NCBI GenBank assembly: GCA_031272035.1 | Contig: JAISUO010000097.1 | Coordinates: 1 to 59,718 of the forward strand | Origin: Synergistaceae bacterium | Lineage (GTDB): Bacteria; Synergistota; Synergistia; Synergistales; Aminobacteriaceae | DNA: 59,718 nt | Direction of reading: 5' to 3' | Shown here: positions 33,775 through 41,875 of the stretch, in pieces | Layout of the letters: each line of letters starts with the position of its first letter | Position numbering within the stretch: position 1 is the first letter of the stretch | The notes under the pieces: generated by a model | What the model was told of the DNA's origin: nothing | The model's database searches: none | What the model saw: the letters and a program-made list of their open reading frames with translations, nothing else | Position numbers and translations under genes: made by a program

Positions 33775-35088
33775 TTACAATTTTAGGCTGCCTTCCTCGT
33801 CAAAGCGCATCTCCCGGCCCTCTCCCGTCACGGAAAGCCGCGGATGCTTCTCCACGTGGGGCAGCAGTCCCTCCGAAACGTAAATTTCCTCGATCTCCAG
33901 CGTATTTTTGATGTACACCAGCCTGGGAGGCGCCTCCTTGTTGCCCGTGCAGGTCTGAAGGGCAACGGCGACGGCGTCCCGCTCCGTCCGGGCGATCAGC
34001 GGAATTTTCACGCGATCCAGCCGCGTCGCCGTCATGGCGTTGGTGCAGGTGGCGTCAAAGTCAATGCTTTTCACCAGGCGATGCGTGCAGATATCGGCGC
34101 ATCCGATCCCCAGCGCATTGCCGTGGGTCTCCTTCGTCAGCTCCAGCACGACAATTCTCTGAATTTTCAAAGGCCCGTCCGGCATGTGAGCGGCCTGGTA
34201 GCGGCAGGTGATGTTGGGATCCATTCCCACGCCGCTGATGTTTTTCCCCATCTCGCGGACCACCAGAACGTCGATGTCGTCGAAGCAGAGGCGCGCCATC
34301 ATCTCCCGGGAGAGCCGGAGCAGTTCCGGCTCCCGTGCGGCAAAGTTGGACCCCGGAACGGCCTCGATCAGGGCGGGAAGCTCTTTGGCGTTCTCCACGA
34401 CGGCAAGGCCGAAGGGGACCGAGACTTTGCCGAGGACGTACTGCCCCGCCTTCGGAATGACTTCGCTGAAACGTTCGATGCCGTAGCTGTGCATGGTCTG
34501 AGCGCCCTCGTGGTTGCCGAGCCCCACGCAGAGCATTTTGTGCAGACCGCTTTCGATGTCGCCGCGAAACGTGGTGTGATTTTTCACTCGATTGACCGGA
34601 ATGACGCAGTCGGCGCTCTCGTAAGCAACGCGGTCGAACCAGACCGGCAGACCGGGCAGGACATCCCCCAGAGAAACGACCTCCATGGAGGAGTGGATTT
34701 TCGCCCCCATGCTCTCCTCCGTGATCCCGAACTCCTTCAGAAGCGCCGCCTGTCCCTCTTTTGTCGCGCCGCCGTGGCTGCCCATGGCGGGGACGATGAA
34801 GGGGTCGATTCCGTGCCGGCGCAGGGATTCGATCAGGGCCCGGACGATCCGGTCCAGCCCCGCGATGCCCCGGCTGCCCACGGCCAACGCCGCCCTGGTC
34901 CCTTTTTTCAGGGCAGACCCGGCCAGGACGGAATCGACCTGAGACGCAACCCGGGCCTCCACGTCCGTCACACTTTCCGCTTCAAAGTTCTGACGCGCCG
35001 GAAAAATCCGAGGAAACACAAAATCATCCTTCCCGCGAACGCCGGGATAAAATGAACTGCCAGCCTCATTAACCTGAGATTCACTCAT
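33775..35088 (-). CDS. LarA-like (DUF2088, lactate racemase N-domain) protein
   Basis: A 437-residue protein of the LarA superfamily. The N-terminal domain shows ALAVGSRGIAGLDRIVRAL, PFIVPAMGSHGGATKEGQ and the conserved NRVKNHTTFRGDIESGLHK, followed by a distinct C-terminal domain. LarA enzymes use a nickel-pincer nucleotide to racemise or epimerise 2-hydroxy acids; no larBCE cofactor genes are visible, so activity depends on genes elsewhere. Its start overlaps the korC stop by eight bases, so it is part of the kor-suc operon. A role converting a 2-hydroxy acid isomer to the substrate of that pathway is plausible but unproven. Confidence 0.8.
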   Translation of the reverse strand: MSESQVNEAGSSFYPGVRGKDDFVFPRIFPARQNFEAESVTDVEARVASQVDSVLAGSALKKGTRAALAVGSRGIAGLDRIVRALIESLRRHGIDPFIVPAMGSHGGATKEGQAALLKEFGITEESMGAKIHSSMEVVSLGDVLPGLPVWFDRVAYESADCVIPVNRVKNHTTFRGDIESGLHKMLCVGLGNHEGAQTMHSYGIERFSEVIPKAGQYVLGKVSVPFGLAVVENAKELPALIEAVPGSNFAAREPELLRLSREMMARLCFDDIDVLVVREMGKNISGVGMDPNITCRYQAAHMPDGPLKIQRIVVLELTKETHGNALGIGCADICTHRLVKSIDFDATCTNAMTATRLDRVKIPLIARTERDAVAVALQTCTGNKEAPPRLVYIKNTLEIEEIYVSEGLLPHVEKHPRLSVTGEGREMRFDEEGSLKL

Positions 35089-35695
35089 GAGAAAACGCCT
35101 CTCCCTCTTTCAAACCCAGCTCGAAGGCCTGAAGGTTGACGTCCGGCCCTTTTTCCTTTCTGGGCGGAAGCAGGTCGGCAAGGGCCTTTCGAACGGCGTC
35201 GGCGGTCAGAAGACGGACCACGCCGGTAAAAAAGCCCAGGAAAACCATATTCGCCACGTCCGTCCGGTGAAACGTCCCGTCCGCCAGCGCGGTGAAGGGC
35301 ACTCCCAGCGCTTTGCAGCCTTTGGGCAGATCCCCCTTTTCAAAATGCACCAGACCCGCGTCGTACACCAGGCGAACTCCGTCCCGAAGCCATTTTTTGT
35401 TGTTTTCAAAGGCCCGGGGGGCCAGAGTCACCATCACGTCAGGGGCGAGAACCGTGGGGTAGACGATCTTTTCTCCGGAAAGGACGAGGTCCGTGCTCAC
35501 GTCGCCTCCCCGCATGTCAGAGCCGTATTCCTTGGTCAGCACGGCGTTCAGCTCATCGTAAATCGCCGCGGCCCGGCCCAGGATGGTCCCAGCCAGAACG
35601 ACGCCCTGCCCTCCGACGCCGGTGAGGCGAATTTCCGTCCGGCCCGGCCCTGCCTTTTGCGCGTCCCGCTTCAGCTTTCTGCCCGCGTCCGTCAT
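35081..35695 (-). CDS. korC: 2-oxoacid:ferredoxin oxidoreductase gamma subunit
   Basis: A 204-residue gamma subunit. The core reads IRLTGVGGQGVVLAGTILG, and the motif TKEYGSDMRGGDVSTDLVLS is typical of KorC/PorG-type proteins. It forms part of the CoA-acylating oxidative decarboxylase complex with KorA, KorB and ferredoxin. Start at 35695 because it overlaps the korB stop by four bases (ATGA); a longer frame to 36019 lies inside korB and is discarded. The next gene, LarA-like, overlaps its end. Confidence 0.9.
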   Translation of the reverse strand: MTDAGRKLKRDAQKAGPGRTEIRLTGVGGQGVVLAGTILGRAAAIYDELNAVLTKEYGSDMRGGDVSTDLVLSGEKIVYPTVLAPDVMVTLAPRAFENNKKWLRDGVRLVYDAGLVHFEKGDLPKGCKALGVPFTALADGTFHRTDVANMVFLGFFTGVVRLLTADAVRKALADLLPPRKEKGPDVNLQAFELGLKEGEAFSHE

Positions 35696-36558
35696 TTCCG
35701 CGCACCCTCTTTCCCTGAACGGGCTTCCCGCTTCACACGGGCCAGCTCCCGGGTGAACTCCGGAACCTCGGGTCTGCAAAGCAGCTCTCCGACGACAATT
35801 TTTCCCGCTTTTTCCGACTCCGGCAGCTTCACAGCGGCGGCGATGGGAATGGAATTTTCCCGGTAGCCGGCGAGCATGGCCACGGGGTCGTTTCTCATGC
35901 CCACCACCTTGCCGTACTGGACGGGGCACTGAGAGATCACCTCGATGAAGGCAAAACCCGGATGACTGACCGCTTTCCGGAACGACGCCGTGATCTGCGC
36001 GGCGTGCCATGTGGTCCATCGCGCCACGAAAGTGGCCCCTGCCGTTATCGCCAGGGCGCTGACGTCAAAAGGACGTTCCACGTTGCCCAGCGGAGTCGTG
36101 GCGGTTTTCAGCCCGCCGGGAGTGGTGGGGGCCGCCTGTCCCCCTGTCATGCCGTAAATTCCGTTGTTGACGCAGATTACGGTCAGATCGATATTGCGCC
36201 TGCAGGCGTGGATGAAGTGATTTCCTCCGATGGCGCCCAGGTCGCCGTCGCCCTGAAACACCACCACCTTCTGACGGGGAAGCGCGATTTTCAGCCCCGT
36301 CGCCGCAGGCAGCGAGCGTCCGTGGGTGACGTGGAGCAGGTCCCCCGCAAAAGCCGGACTGGGGATCCATCCCGAACAGCCGATTCCCGAGACGAAGGCG
36401 TACTCGTCGATGTTGCCGCCCATGGCCTCGATTCCCTGAAGGACGCTCTGGGCCACGATGCCATTGCCGCACCCGGGGCAGGTGGTGTATTTGATGCCGT
36501 CCCGGAAGTATTTTTCCAGCGGATGCCTGAATGCGTTGGATTTTGACTCTTTCTTCAT
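35692..36558 (-). CDS. korB: 2-oxoacid:ferredoxin oxidoreductase beta subunit (thiamine diphosphate binding)
   Basis: A 288-residue beta subunit. CPGCGNGIVAQSV near the N-terminus supplies iron-sulfur or thiamine-site ligands, and the thiamine diphosphate motif is GDGDLGAIGGNHFIHACRR with NNGIYGMTGGQ after it. The complex oxidatively decarboxylates a 2-oxoacid to the acyl-CoA with ferredoxin reduction. The 390/288/204/71-residue four-gene set matches KGOR-type (2-oxoglutarate) enzymes; branched-chain or aryl 2-oxoacids remain possible. It overlaps korA and korC by four bases each, so the three subunits are translationally coupled. Confidence 0.92.
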   Translation of the reverse strand: MKKESKSNAFRHPLEKYFRDGIKYTTCPGCGNGIVAQSVLQGIEAMGGNIDEYAFVSGIGCSGWIPSPAFAGDLLHVTHGRSLPAATGLKIALPRQKVVVFQGDGDLGAIGGNHFIHACRRNIDLTVICVNNGIYGMTGGQAAPTTPGGLKTATTPLGNVERPFDVSALAITAGATFVARWTTWHAAQITASFRKAVSHPGFAFIEVISQCPVQYGKVVGMRNDPVAMLAGYRENSIPIAAAVKLPESEKAGKIVVGELLCRPEVPEFTRELARVKREARSGKEGARK

Positions 36559-37727
36559 TTCAGAGCCTCCTTTACCCACCGGACCACGTCCTCGGGACGG
36601 GGCAGGCCGCCCAGAATTTCGGGCGTTCCCTTTAAAACCCGGATGTTCTCCGCCACGGCGGCCGCCACGGGGTAATACATCTGTCCCAGGTTGTTTTCGC
36701 AGACGATGACGGCTTTGCAGTGGGCCGTCAGGTCCCGAACGCGTTTTTCGGGGAAGGGCCAAACCGTCGTCGCCCGGTAACAGCCCACCCGGAGCCCCTC
36801 CGAACGGGCGAGTTCCATGCCCGCCAGGGCCGCCCGGAACATGGAGCCGTAAGAATAGAGTACCACGTCCGCGTCCTCAATCCGGCAGGTCTCGTCCAGA
36901 GTGATCTCGTCGATGGCCCTGTGGAGCTTGCCTCGCAGTTTGCGTATTTCGTCGTCCATGGCCGCGATGCTGGCCACGCTGCGGGTTCCGTCCGCGAAGT
37001 GCGTGGAGCCCGTCACGTTGGATTTGAGCCCCCGTCCGAACACGGACATGGGAGCCACGTCTTCATCCAGGAACATGGGAACCTTTTTATCGTAACGCTC
37101 AGGAATTTTTCTGTTGATGACGGGCAGCTCGCCGGGCTCCGGGAAATGGACCTGCTCGTACATATGCCCCACCAGCGCGTCAGACAGCACAAAAACGGGA
37201 GTGCGGTATTTTTCGGCGGCGTTGAAGGCCCAAACGGTCAGGTCGAACATCTCCTGAGGAGAAGAAGGCGCGCAGGCGATGAGCTCGTAGTCGCCCTGAG
37301 AGCCGTACCGGGCCTGGAGCATGTCCGCCTGAAGGGGCAGACTGGGACTGCCGGTGGAGGGGCCGCCCCGCTGGACGTTGACGATGACGCAGGGGGTCTC
37401 CGTGGCCGTCGCGAGGCCGATGTTTTCCAACATGAGGCTGATTCCGGGCCCCGATGTGGCCGTCATGGCCTTCAGTCCCCCCCAGGAGGCGCCGATGACG
37501 GCTCCGATGGCCGCGATTTCGTCCTCCGTTTGAATGAAAAATCCCTCCCGGTCCATCACGCGCTTCACGAAATGCTCGCCGATGTCGGAGGCCGGCGTGA
37601 TGGGATAGGCGGCGAAAAAGCCGCACCCCGCGTAAAGCGCCCCCTCGGCGCAGGCGACGTTCCCCAGGAGAAAGTCCGTTTTGCCGCTCTTTTTGCTTTT
37701 TTTATCGTTCACGTCTTTTTTATTCAT
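36555..37727 (-). CDS. korA: 2-oxoacid:ferredoxin oxidoreductase alpha subunit
   Basis: A 390-residue alpha subunit. Landmarks are LLGNVACAEGALYAGCGFFA, YPITPASDIGEHF, the glycine-rich MTATSGPGISLMLENIGLA, and NVQRGGPSTGSPSLPLQAD, all typical of KorA/VorB-like proteins. The N-terminal lysine-rich stretch (KKDVNDKKSKKSGK) is unusual but lies before the domain. AGGAATATAAAAATG gives the start at 37727. It stands downstream of a ferredoxin gene, separated by an odd AT-rich 14-bp tandem repeat. Confidence 0.92.
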   Translation of the reverse strand: MNKKDVNDKKSKKSGKTDFLLGNVACAEGALYAGCGFFAAYPITPASDIGEHFVKRVMDREGFFIQTEDEIAAIGAVIGASWGGLKAMTATSGPGISLMLENIGLATATETPCVIVNVQRGGPSTGSPSLPLQADMLQARYGSQGDYELIACAPSSPQEMFDLTVWAFNAAEKYRTPVFVLSDALVGHMYEQVHFPEPGELPVINRKIPERYDKKVPMFLDEDVAPMSVFGRGLKSNVTGSTHFADGTRSVASIAAMDDEIRKLRGKLHRAIDEITLDETCRIEDADVVLYSYGSMFRAALAGMELARSEGLRVGCYRATTVWPFPEKRVRDLTAHCKAVIVCENNLGQMYYPVAAAVAENIRVLKGTPEILGGLPRPEDVVRWVKEALK

Positions 37728-37733
37728 TTTTAT

Positions 37734-37797
37734 ATTCCTGAATTTTCATTTCTGAATTTTTCATTTCTAAATTTACATTCCTAAATTTTTATTCCTG
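37734..37797. repeat. Five-copy ~14-bp AT-rich tandem repeat (ATTYCTRAATTT-like)
   Basis: The heptamer ATTYCTR recurs at 37734, 37748, 37763, 37777 and 37791, a period of 14, 15, 14 and 14 bases. Read on the minus strand, the units are YAGRAAT-containing, close to a Shine-Dalgarno core, and the copy nearest korA is its ribosome-binding site. The last copy covers the 3' end of the ferredoxin gene. Copy number slippage could tune korA translation. Confidence 0.75.
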
Positions 37798-38004
37798 AGT
37801 CACGACGATGGCAAAATCGGGACAGTGGATCATGCAGGTTTTGCATTTCGTACACCTGTCCGCCCGACTTTCCACCGTCACGGGAAAATGGACGCCTCTG
37901 GCGTTCAGCTCGCCGGACATCTCCAGCACCTTAACGGGACAAAAAGCCACGCATATGCCGCAGCCCTTGCACCCTTCCGCATTGATCCGAATCAAACGCA
38001 CCAC
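37789..38004 (-). CDS. korD: 2[4Fe-4S] ferredoxin-type delta subunit of the 2-oxoacid oxidoreductase
   Basis: A 71-residue protein with two clusters of cysteines: CKGCGICVAFCP and CTKCKTCMIHCP, each a CxxCxxCxxxCP binding one [4Fe-4S] cluster. It carries electrons from the KorABC complex. Translation starts at GTG 38004 with a GGGGGTG sequence upstream. It lies between sucD and korA on the same strand. Its last codons overlap the tandem repeat. Confidence 0.92.
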   Translation of the reverse strand: MVRLIRINAEGCKGCGICVAFCPVKVLEMSGELNARGVHFPVTVESRADRCTKCKTCMIHCPDFAIVVTQE

Positions 38005-38019
38005 ACCCCCGCACTGAAG

Positions 38020-38883
38020 TCACAGCAAAAAATCGCAGATCGTGTCGATGGAGGAAGCCACTCCGGCCCCCGCTTCTTCGAGACACCGGGTTTTGTATTC
38101 GATGGTTCCCGTCTGGCCCCGGATGATGGCGCCGGCGTGGCCCAGAGTCCGCCCTGCCGGCGCGCTTCGTCCGGCCATGAAGAAAACCACCCGTTTTTTC
38201 ATTCGGGCGACCTGTTTCGCCGCGCCAACCTCCGCTGTTCCTCCGATTTCACCGACCACCACCACGGCGTCGGTCTCGGGATCTTCCTCAAACATCTCCA
38301 GCAGCTCGCTCAGGGAGGTTCCCGTCACGGGATCGCCCCCCAGGCCCACAACGGTGCTCTGTCCGCAGCCCTTCTCCCCGAGGTACCCCGCCACTTCGTA
38401 GGCCAGAGTGCCGCTCCGGGAGATCAGGCCGACCCTGCCGGCCGTGAACATGTTCCCCGGCAGAATGCCCAGCTTGCCGATCCCCGGTGAGATAAGCCCC
38501 GCGCTGTTGGGGCCGATCAGGGTTGTTCCCCTTTCCCGGGCGAAGCATCTCATCTGAAGCGTATCGTGAACGGGAACGTGCTCAGGGACCGCCACGATCA
38601 GGTTCATACCGGCCGCCGCGCTCTCCAGAACGGCGTTTCGCAGCAGCGGCGCCGGAACGAAGAGCACCGTGGCGTTGGCCTGTCGCTCCGTCACCGCGTC
38701 GGCGACGCAGTCGTACACCGGCAGATCCCCAAATTCCTTCAGAACCTCTCCCCCGTGGCCGGGAGTCACCCCCGCCACGATTTTCGTCCCATATTCCAGC
38801 ATCCACTCCGTCTGTTTTCGTCCGATGCGCCCCGTCGCGCCCTGAACGACAGCCCGGGTTTCCTTCGTCAGCAGTATGCTCAT
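38020..38883 (-). CDS. sucD: Succinyl-CoA synthetase (ADP-forming) alpha subunit-like
   Basis: A 287-residue SucD-family protein. The N-terminal CoA-binding Rossmann region is VVQGATGRIGRKQTEWMLEY, and the phosphohistidine loop is conserved in RTLGHAGAIIRGQTGT. It forms acyl-CoA plus ADP and phosphate to acid plus ATP with SucC. The ATG overlaps the sucC stop by four bases (ATGA). With the Kor genes following, it should convert the acyl-CoA formed by oxidative decarboxylation into ATP; whether succinate or another acid is released is unknown. Confidence 0.92.
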   Translation of the reverse strand: MSILLTKETRAVVQGATGRIGRKQTEWMLEYGTKIVAGVTPGHGGEVLKEFGDLPVYDCVADAVTERQANATVLFVPAPLLRNAVLESAAAGMNLIVAVPEHVPVHDTLQMRCFARERGTTLIGPNSAGLISPGIGKLGILPGNMFTAGRVGLISRSGTLAYEVAGYLGEKGCGQSTVVGLGGDPVTGTSLSELLEMFEEDPETDAVVVVGEIGGTAEVGAAKQVARMKKRVVFFMAGRSAPAGRTLGHAGAIIRGQTGTIEYKTRCLEEAGAGVASSIDTICDFLL

Positions 38884-40052
38884 TTTCTGAAAGTCCCTTT
38901 CGGCTTAAACGTCCCTTCCGACGCCATTTTTTCCAGCAGCAGGTCCACGGCCTTTTCCGTATGGACGTTTTTGACCACGGGCAGCCCCGCGTCTTCCACG
39001 ATTTTCCAGGCCGCCTCCTGCTGATTTCCCAAAATTTTGACGACCACGGGAATTTTTCCGGAGCATTCCTTCCATCCGGCCACGATGCCCTCCGCAGCGG
39101 CGACCATGGGATTGACCCCCCCGTAAAGGTTGATGATGAGGCCCTGCACGCGAGAATCGTTCATCAGAAGTTTCACGGAGTCCCGCATCAGGACGGCGTT
39201 GATGCCTCCGCCCGTTTCGAGGAAATTCGCGGCCGCGGCCCCTCTCGAAGCGAGGATGTCCATGGTGTTCATGGCCAGTCCCGCGCCGCTGGCGATGACC
39301 CCCACCGTTCCCTCCGTCAGGACGCAGGTCACGCCGATCTCGAAGGCCTGCCGCTCCATGGGGTTCGTCAGGGCGTCCTTCGCGCTTCCCATTTCGGGAT
39401 GCCGGAACAGCGCGTTGTCATCGGCCTCCATTTTCGCGTCCGCGGCGACCACCGCGCCGTTTTTCAGAACCGCCAGGGGGTTGATTTCCGCCAGCATCAG
39501 GTCCTGAGAGAAGAAAAGCCGCCCCAGCCTCCAGGAGACGTCGGCCAGTTTCAGCAGAAGGGGCCCCTGAAAGCCCAGCTTCCGCCACACGCTTCGCACC
39601 TCGTATTCCTCGGGGGGCTTCAGCGGAGAAAAGGTCGTCCGGGAAATGGCCGCCGCGTCCTTTTCCGCAGCCGACTCAATGTCGACGCCTCCGGACCGGC
39701 TGACCAGCATATCCACCGCGCCCTCGTCGGCGTTCAGGCCAAAGCTGAGATACAATTCACTTTCAATGTCGAGTTTTTCTTCGACCAGAACTTTTTCCAC
39801 AAGGCATCCCCGATGGGTTTTGCCGAAAATTTCCTTCGAAACTCGTTCCGCTTCTTCCGGAGATGAGGCGCTTCGAACCAGCCCCGCCCTGCCCCGGCCT
39901 CCGGCCGGGATCTGCGCCTTCAGGACGCAGTCCCCCGTCGCTTCTTCCGCGAGAAGGCGAACCTCCCCGGGGGAAGAAGCCACCTTTCCCTTCGGAAGAG
40001 GAATTCCCGTTTTCTCTAAAAGTCCCTTACCCTGAAATTCGTTCAGTTTCAT
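38880..40052 (-). CDS. sucC: Succinyl-CoA synthetase (ADP-forming) beta subunit-like
   Basis: A 390-residue SucC-family protein with an N-terminal ATP-grasp region: MKLNEFQGKGLLEKTGIPLP, KAQIPAGGRGRAGLV, and the C-terminal INLYGGVNPMVAAAEGIV. It binds ATP and acid and works with SucD. The ATG at 40052 follows GGAG at about 14 bases; a GTG at 40079 has no site. It is the first gene of the sucCD-kor-LarA transcript. The spacer upstream contains one copy of the 87-bp repeat and no convincing promoter. Confidence 0.9.
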   Translation of the reverse strand: MKLNEFQGKGLLEKTGIPLPKGKVASSPGEVRLLAEEATGDCVLKAQIPAGGRGRAGLVRSASSPEEAERVSKEIFGKTHRGCLVEKVLVEEKLDIESELYLSFGLNADEGAVDMLVSRSGGVDIESAAEKDAAAISRTTFSPLKPPEEYEVRSVWRKLGFQGPLLLKLADVSWRLGRLFFSQDLMLAEINPLAVLKNGAVVAADAKMEADDNALFRHPEMGSAKDALTNPMERQAFEIGVTCVLTEGTVGVIASGAGLAMNTMDILASRGAAAANFLETGGGINAVLMRDSVKLLMNDSRVQGLIINLYGGVNPMVAAAEGIVAGWKECSGKIPVVVKILGNQQEAAWKIVEDAGLPVVKNVHTEKAVDLLLEKMASEGTFKPKGTFRK

Positions 40053-40095
40053 CCTGCCGTCTCTCCGATCCGGGTTCACTTCACAAAACGTCAGA

Positions 40096-40182
40096 TATTT
40101 AATTATGCAAAATTATGGTGTGATGATGATAAATTTACTCCTTCATCAGGGAGATGTCCAATAAATAAATTCCATAACAATT
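40096..40182. repeat. 87-bp direct repeat, left copy
   Basis: These 87 bases are identical to 49830-49916 (checked base by base). The right boundary abuts the stop codon of the M29-like gene, and the left boundary lies about 45 bases before sucC. The two copies flank the entire aminotransferase-liv-frd-peptidase transcription unit. Read on the minus strand, the repeat ends a short open frame with LDISLMKE and a stop, perhaps the tail of an old transposase. Confidence 0.9.
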
Positions 40183-41184
40183 TTACCTGGAGCCTGGCAG
40201 GGCCTTGCAGGCTATACCCGTTACGGGTTTGCCGTCTTCCACGATGAGTTTTCCATCTACCCTGAAAGTGGGGCTCCAGTAGACCATATCCAGGTGCAGA
40301 GGCGCTTTGTTCACGCCGCCCTGACGGGTATTGTCTCCCACGGCAAAATGCCCCGTACCGTAACGCCCTTCGTCATAAATGATCTTGCCGCAAACCGGTG
40401 AGAAGGGATTCAGGCCTACGGCGATTTCCGCTATGGCGTAAACGTTGGGATCCTGCGCGTCCTCCAAAATGGTTCGAAGCTGGGTTGCTGACGTACCTCC
40501 CTCGATTTTGACGACCTTTCCCTTTTCAACGAAGAGCTTCACAGGGCTGTCGACCAGCCCGATTCCCATGGAGGCGCTGGCGTCGATGACGATGACGCCT
40601 TCACCCTCAGTCTCAATGGAGGGGACGTTGGCCTCAATATCCGGAAAGCCGCTTCTCATGCCAGGCTCGTGGCATATGCAGGTGTTGACGATGCCCCCCC
40701 GGCCTACAATGGAGGCTTTGAAATCCGTTCCTCCGGGGGAGGTGACGTGAATCTCCCGGCCCTCGTCGAAAAATTTGCCCAGTGCCTTCACCACAGGGCT
40801 GATAGCGACGAAGTCCGCCTCCACTCCATTTCGGATGAGAATCCACTCATCGCATTCGGTCAGACTGAAAAGGCGCGCGCCCTTGTTGCAGGCGTCCAAA
40901 GTGGCCTTCGTATGGAAAAGGGTACGAGTGGTGGGAGAAAGGATAACGTCAGCGGCCTGCATGGCGGCGGCTACAACCGCTGAGGGTTCTCCCCCTGTTT
41001 GAGGGACGGGCATCGTGATGATGTGAGCCGCAATATCCATTTCTCTGGCCGCCATGTACAGCGCCCTTGAAACGACCTCCGGAGACATCGTGTCCGTCAC
41101 GATCAGCAGTTTCTCACCCTTCTTCATCCCCGCGCAAACCTCAAGCAGAACGCGCGCGCCTTTCATCATTTCCAGCATCAACAT
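40183..41184 (-). CDS. M29-type aminopeptidase-like metalloprotein
   Basis: A 333-residue protein of the aminopeptidase T / NicX-like family. Putative metal ligands match the M29 pattern: Glu in DIEANVPSIE, Glu in IAEIAVGLNP, His in TGHFAVGDN, and His-X-Asp in PLHLDMVYW. Family members are peptidases or, in NicX, ring-opening dioxygenases; the latter is unlikely in an anaerobe. Start at 41184 because GGAGGTGCAGAG lies seven bases upstream; the frame from 41199 begins upstream of it. It is the last gene of the liv-frd operon and its stop touches the 87-bp repeat. A peptidase supplying amino acids to the pathway would fit. Confidence 0.8.
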   Translation of the reverse strand: MLMLEMMKGARVLLEVCAGMKKGEKLLIVTDTMSPEVVSRALYMAAREMDIAAHIITMPVPQTGGEPSAVVAAAMQAADVILSPTTRTLFHTKATLDACNKGARLFSLTECDEWILIRNGVEADFVAISPVVKALGKFFDEGREIHVTSPGGTDFKASIVGRGGIVNTCICHEPGMRSGFPDIEANVPSIETEGEGVIVIDASASMGIGLVDSPVKLFVEKGKVVKIEGGTSATQLRTILEDAQDPNVYAIAEIAVGLNPFSPVCGKIIYDEGRYGTGHFAVGDNTRQGGVNKAPLHLDMVYWSPTFRVDGKLIVEDGKPVTGIACKALPGSR

Positions 41185-41212
41185 TCTCTGCACCTCCAAA
41201 GATTATTTCCCG

Positions 41213-41875
41213 TTATTTCATTGCAGCGATCAATCGACAGGGGTCCGCTTTATGCGGACAAACTGCGGAACATCGCCCGCATTCGACGCATTTCACGATT
41301 CCACTCCCTTCCAGAGCGGCTTCATGGCTGCCTCCGTTCCGGGGGTCGAACAGGATCTTCGCTATACGCGCAAAAAGAGCGGGGCCCCAAAAATTGTGAG
41401 GATGCCGTCTTTTCACAGGGCAAACAGCCTGGCAGCATCGGCAGTTTACACAACGGCCCGCCAGATACCGCAGTTCCAGCCGCCCGTCCAAAATCCGTGC
41501 TTCAGGGAGAGTGGTGCTCCCGGGGTGGAAATGGGGTAAAAAAGAAAATTCCCTCTCCGCAGAGTCTCTGCGCACGATTAAATCCTTTTCCGGCAGGAGA
41601 TGAGCCAGCGGCGTCAGAGTCATGTTACGGGAGGCCTCCTGCTTACAGACGAGAGCGGGCTGACCGTCGACCATAACGCCACATAACCCGCAGCTGCCGT
41701 CCCGACAGCCCCAACGATAACTCAGGTCCCGGTCATATTTTTCACGCACCTGATGCAGCACATCCAGGACCTTTATGCCGGGAATATAATCAAAACTGTA
41801 GTCCTCGTAATGCGGCGCTCTGTCGATGGAGGGGACAAACCGCAGTATCGTCACGATACCCTTCATTTTCAGCAC
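41213..41875 (-). CDS. frdB: Fumarate reductase/succinate dehydrogenase-type iron-sulfur subunit
   Basis: A 220-residue FrdB-like protein. The [2Fe-2S] site is RWGCRDGSCGLCGVMVDGQ with a later Cys in PALVC; two further clusters use CVNCRCCQAVCP and CVECGRCSAVCP. The arrangement matches SdhB/FrdB, giving three iron-sulfur centres that pass electrons to the flavoprotein. GTG start at 41875 with GGAG five bases upstream, overlapping the frdA stop by seven bases. No membrane anchor subunits follow, so the enzyme is probably soluble or uses another partner. Confidence 0.9.
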   Translation of the reverse strand: MLKMKGIVTILRFVPSIDRAPHYEDYSFDYIPGIKVLDVLHQVREKYDRDLSYRWGCRDGSCGLCGVMVDGQPALVCKQEASRNMTLTPLAHLLPEKDLIVRRDSAEREFSFLPHFHPGSTTLPEARILDGRLELRYLAGRCVNCRCCQAVCPVKRRHPHNFWGPALFARIAKILFDPRNGGSHEAALEGSGIVKCVECGRCSAVCPHKADPCRLIAAMK

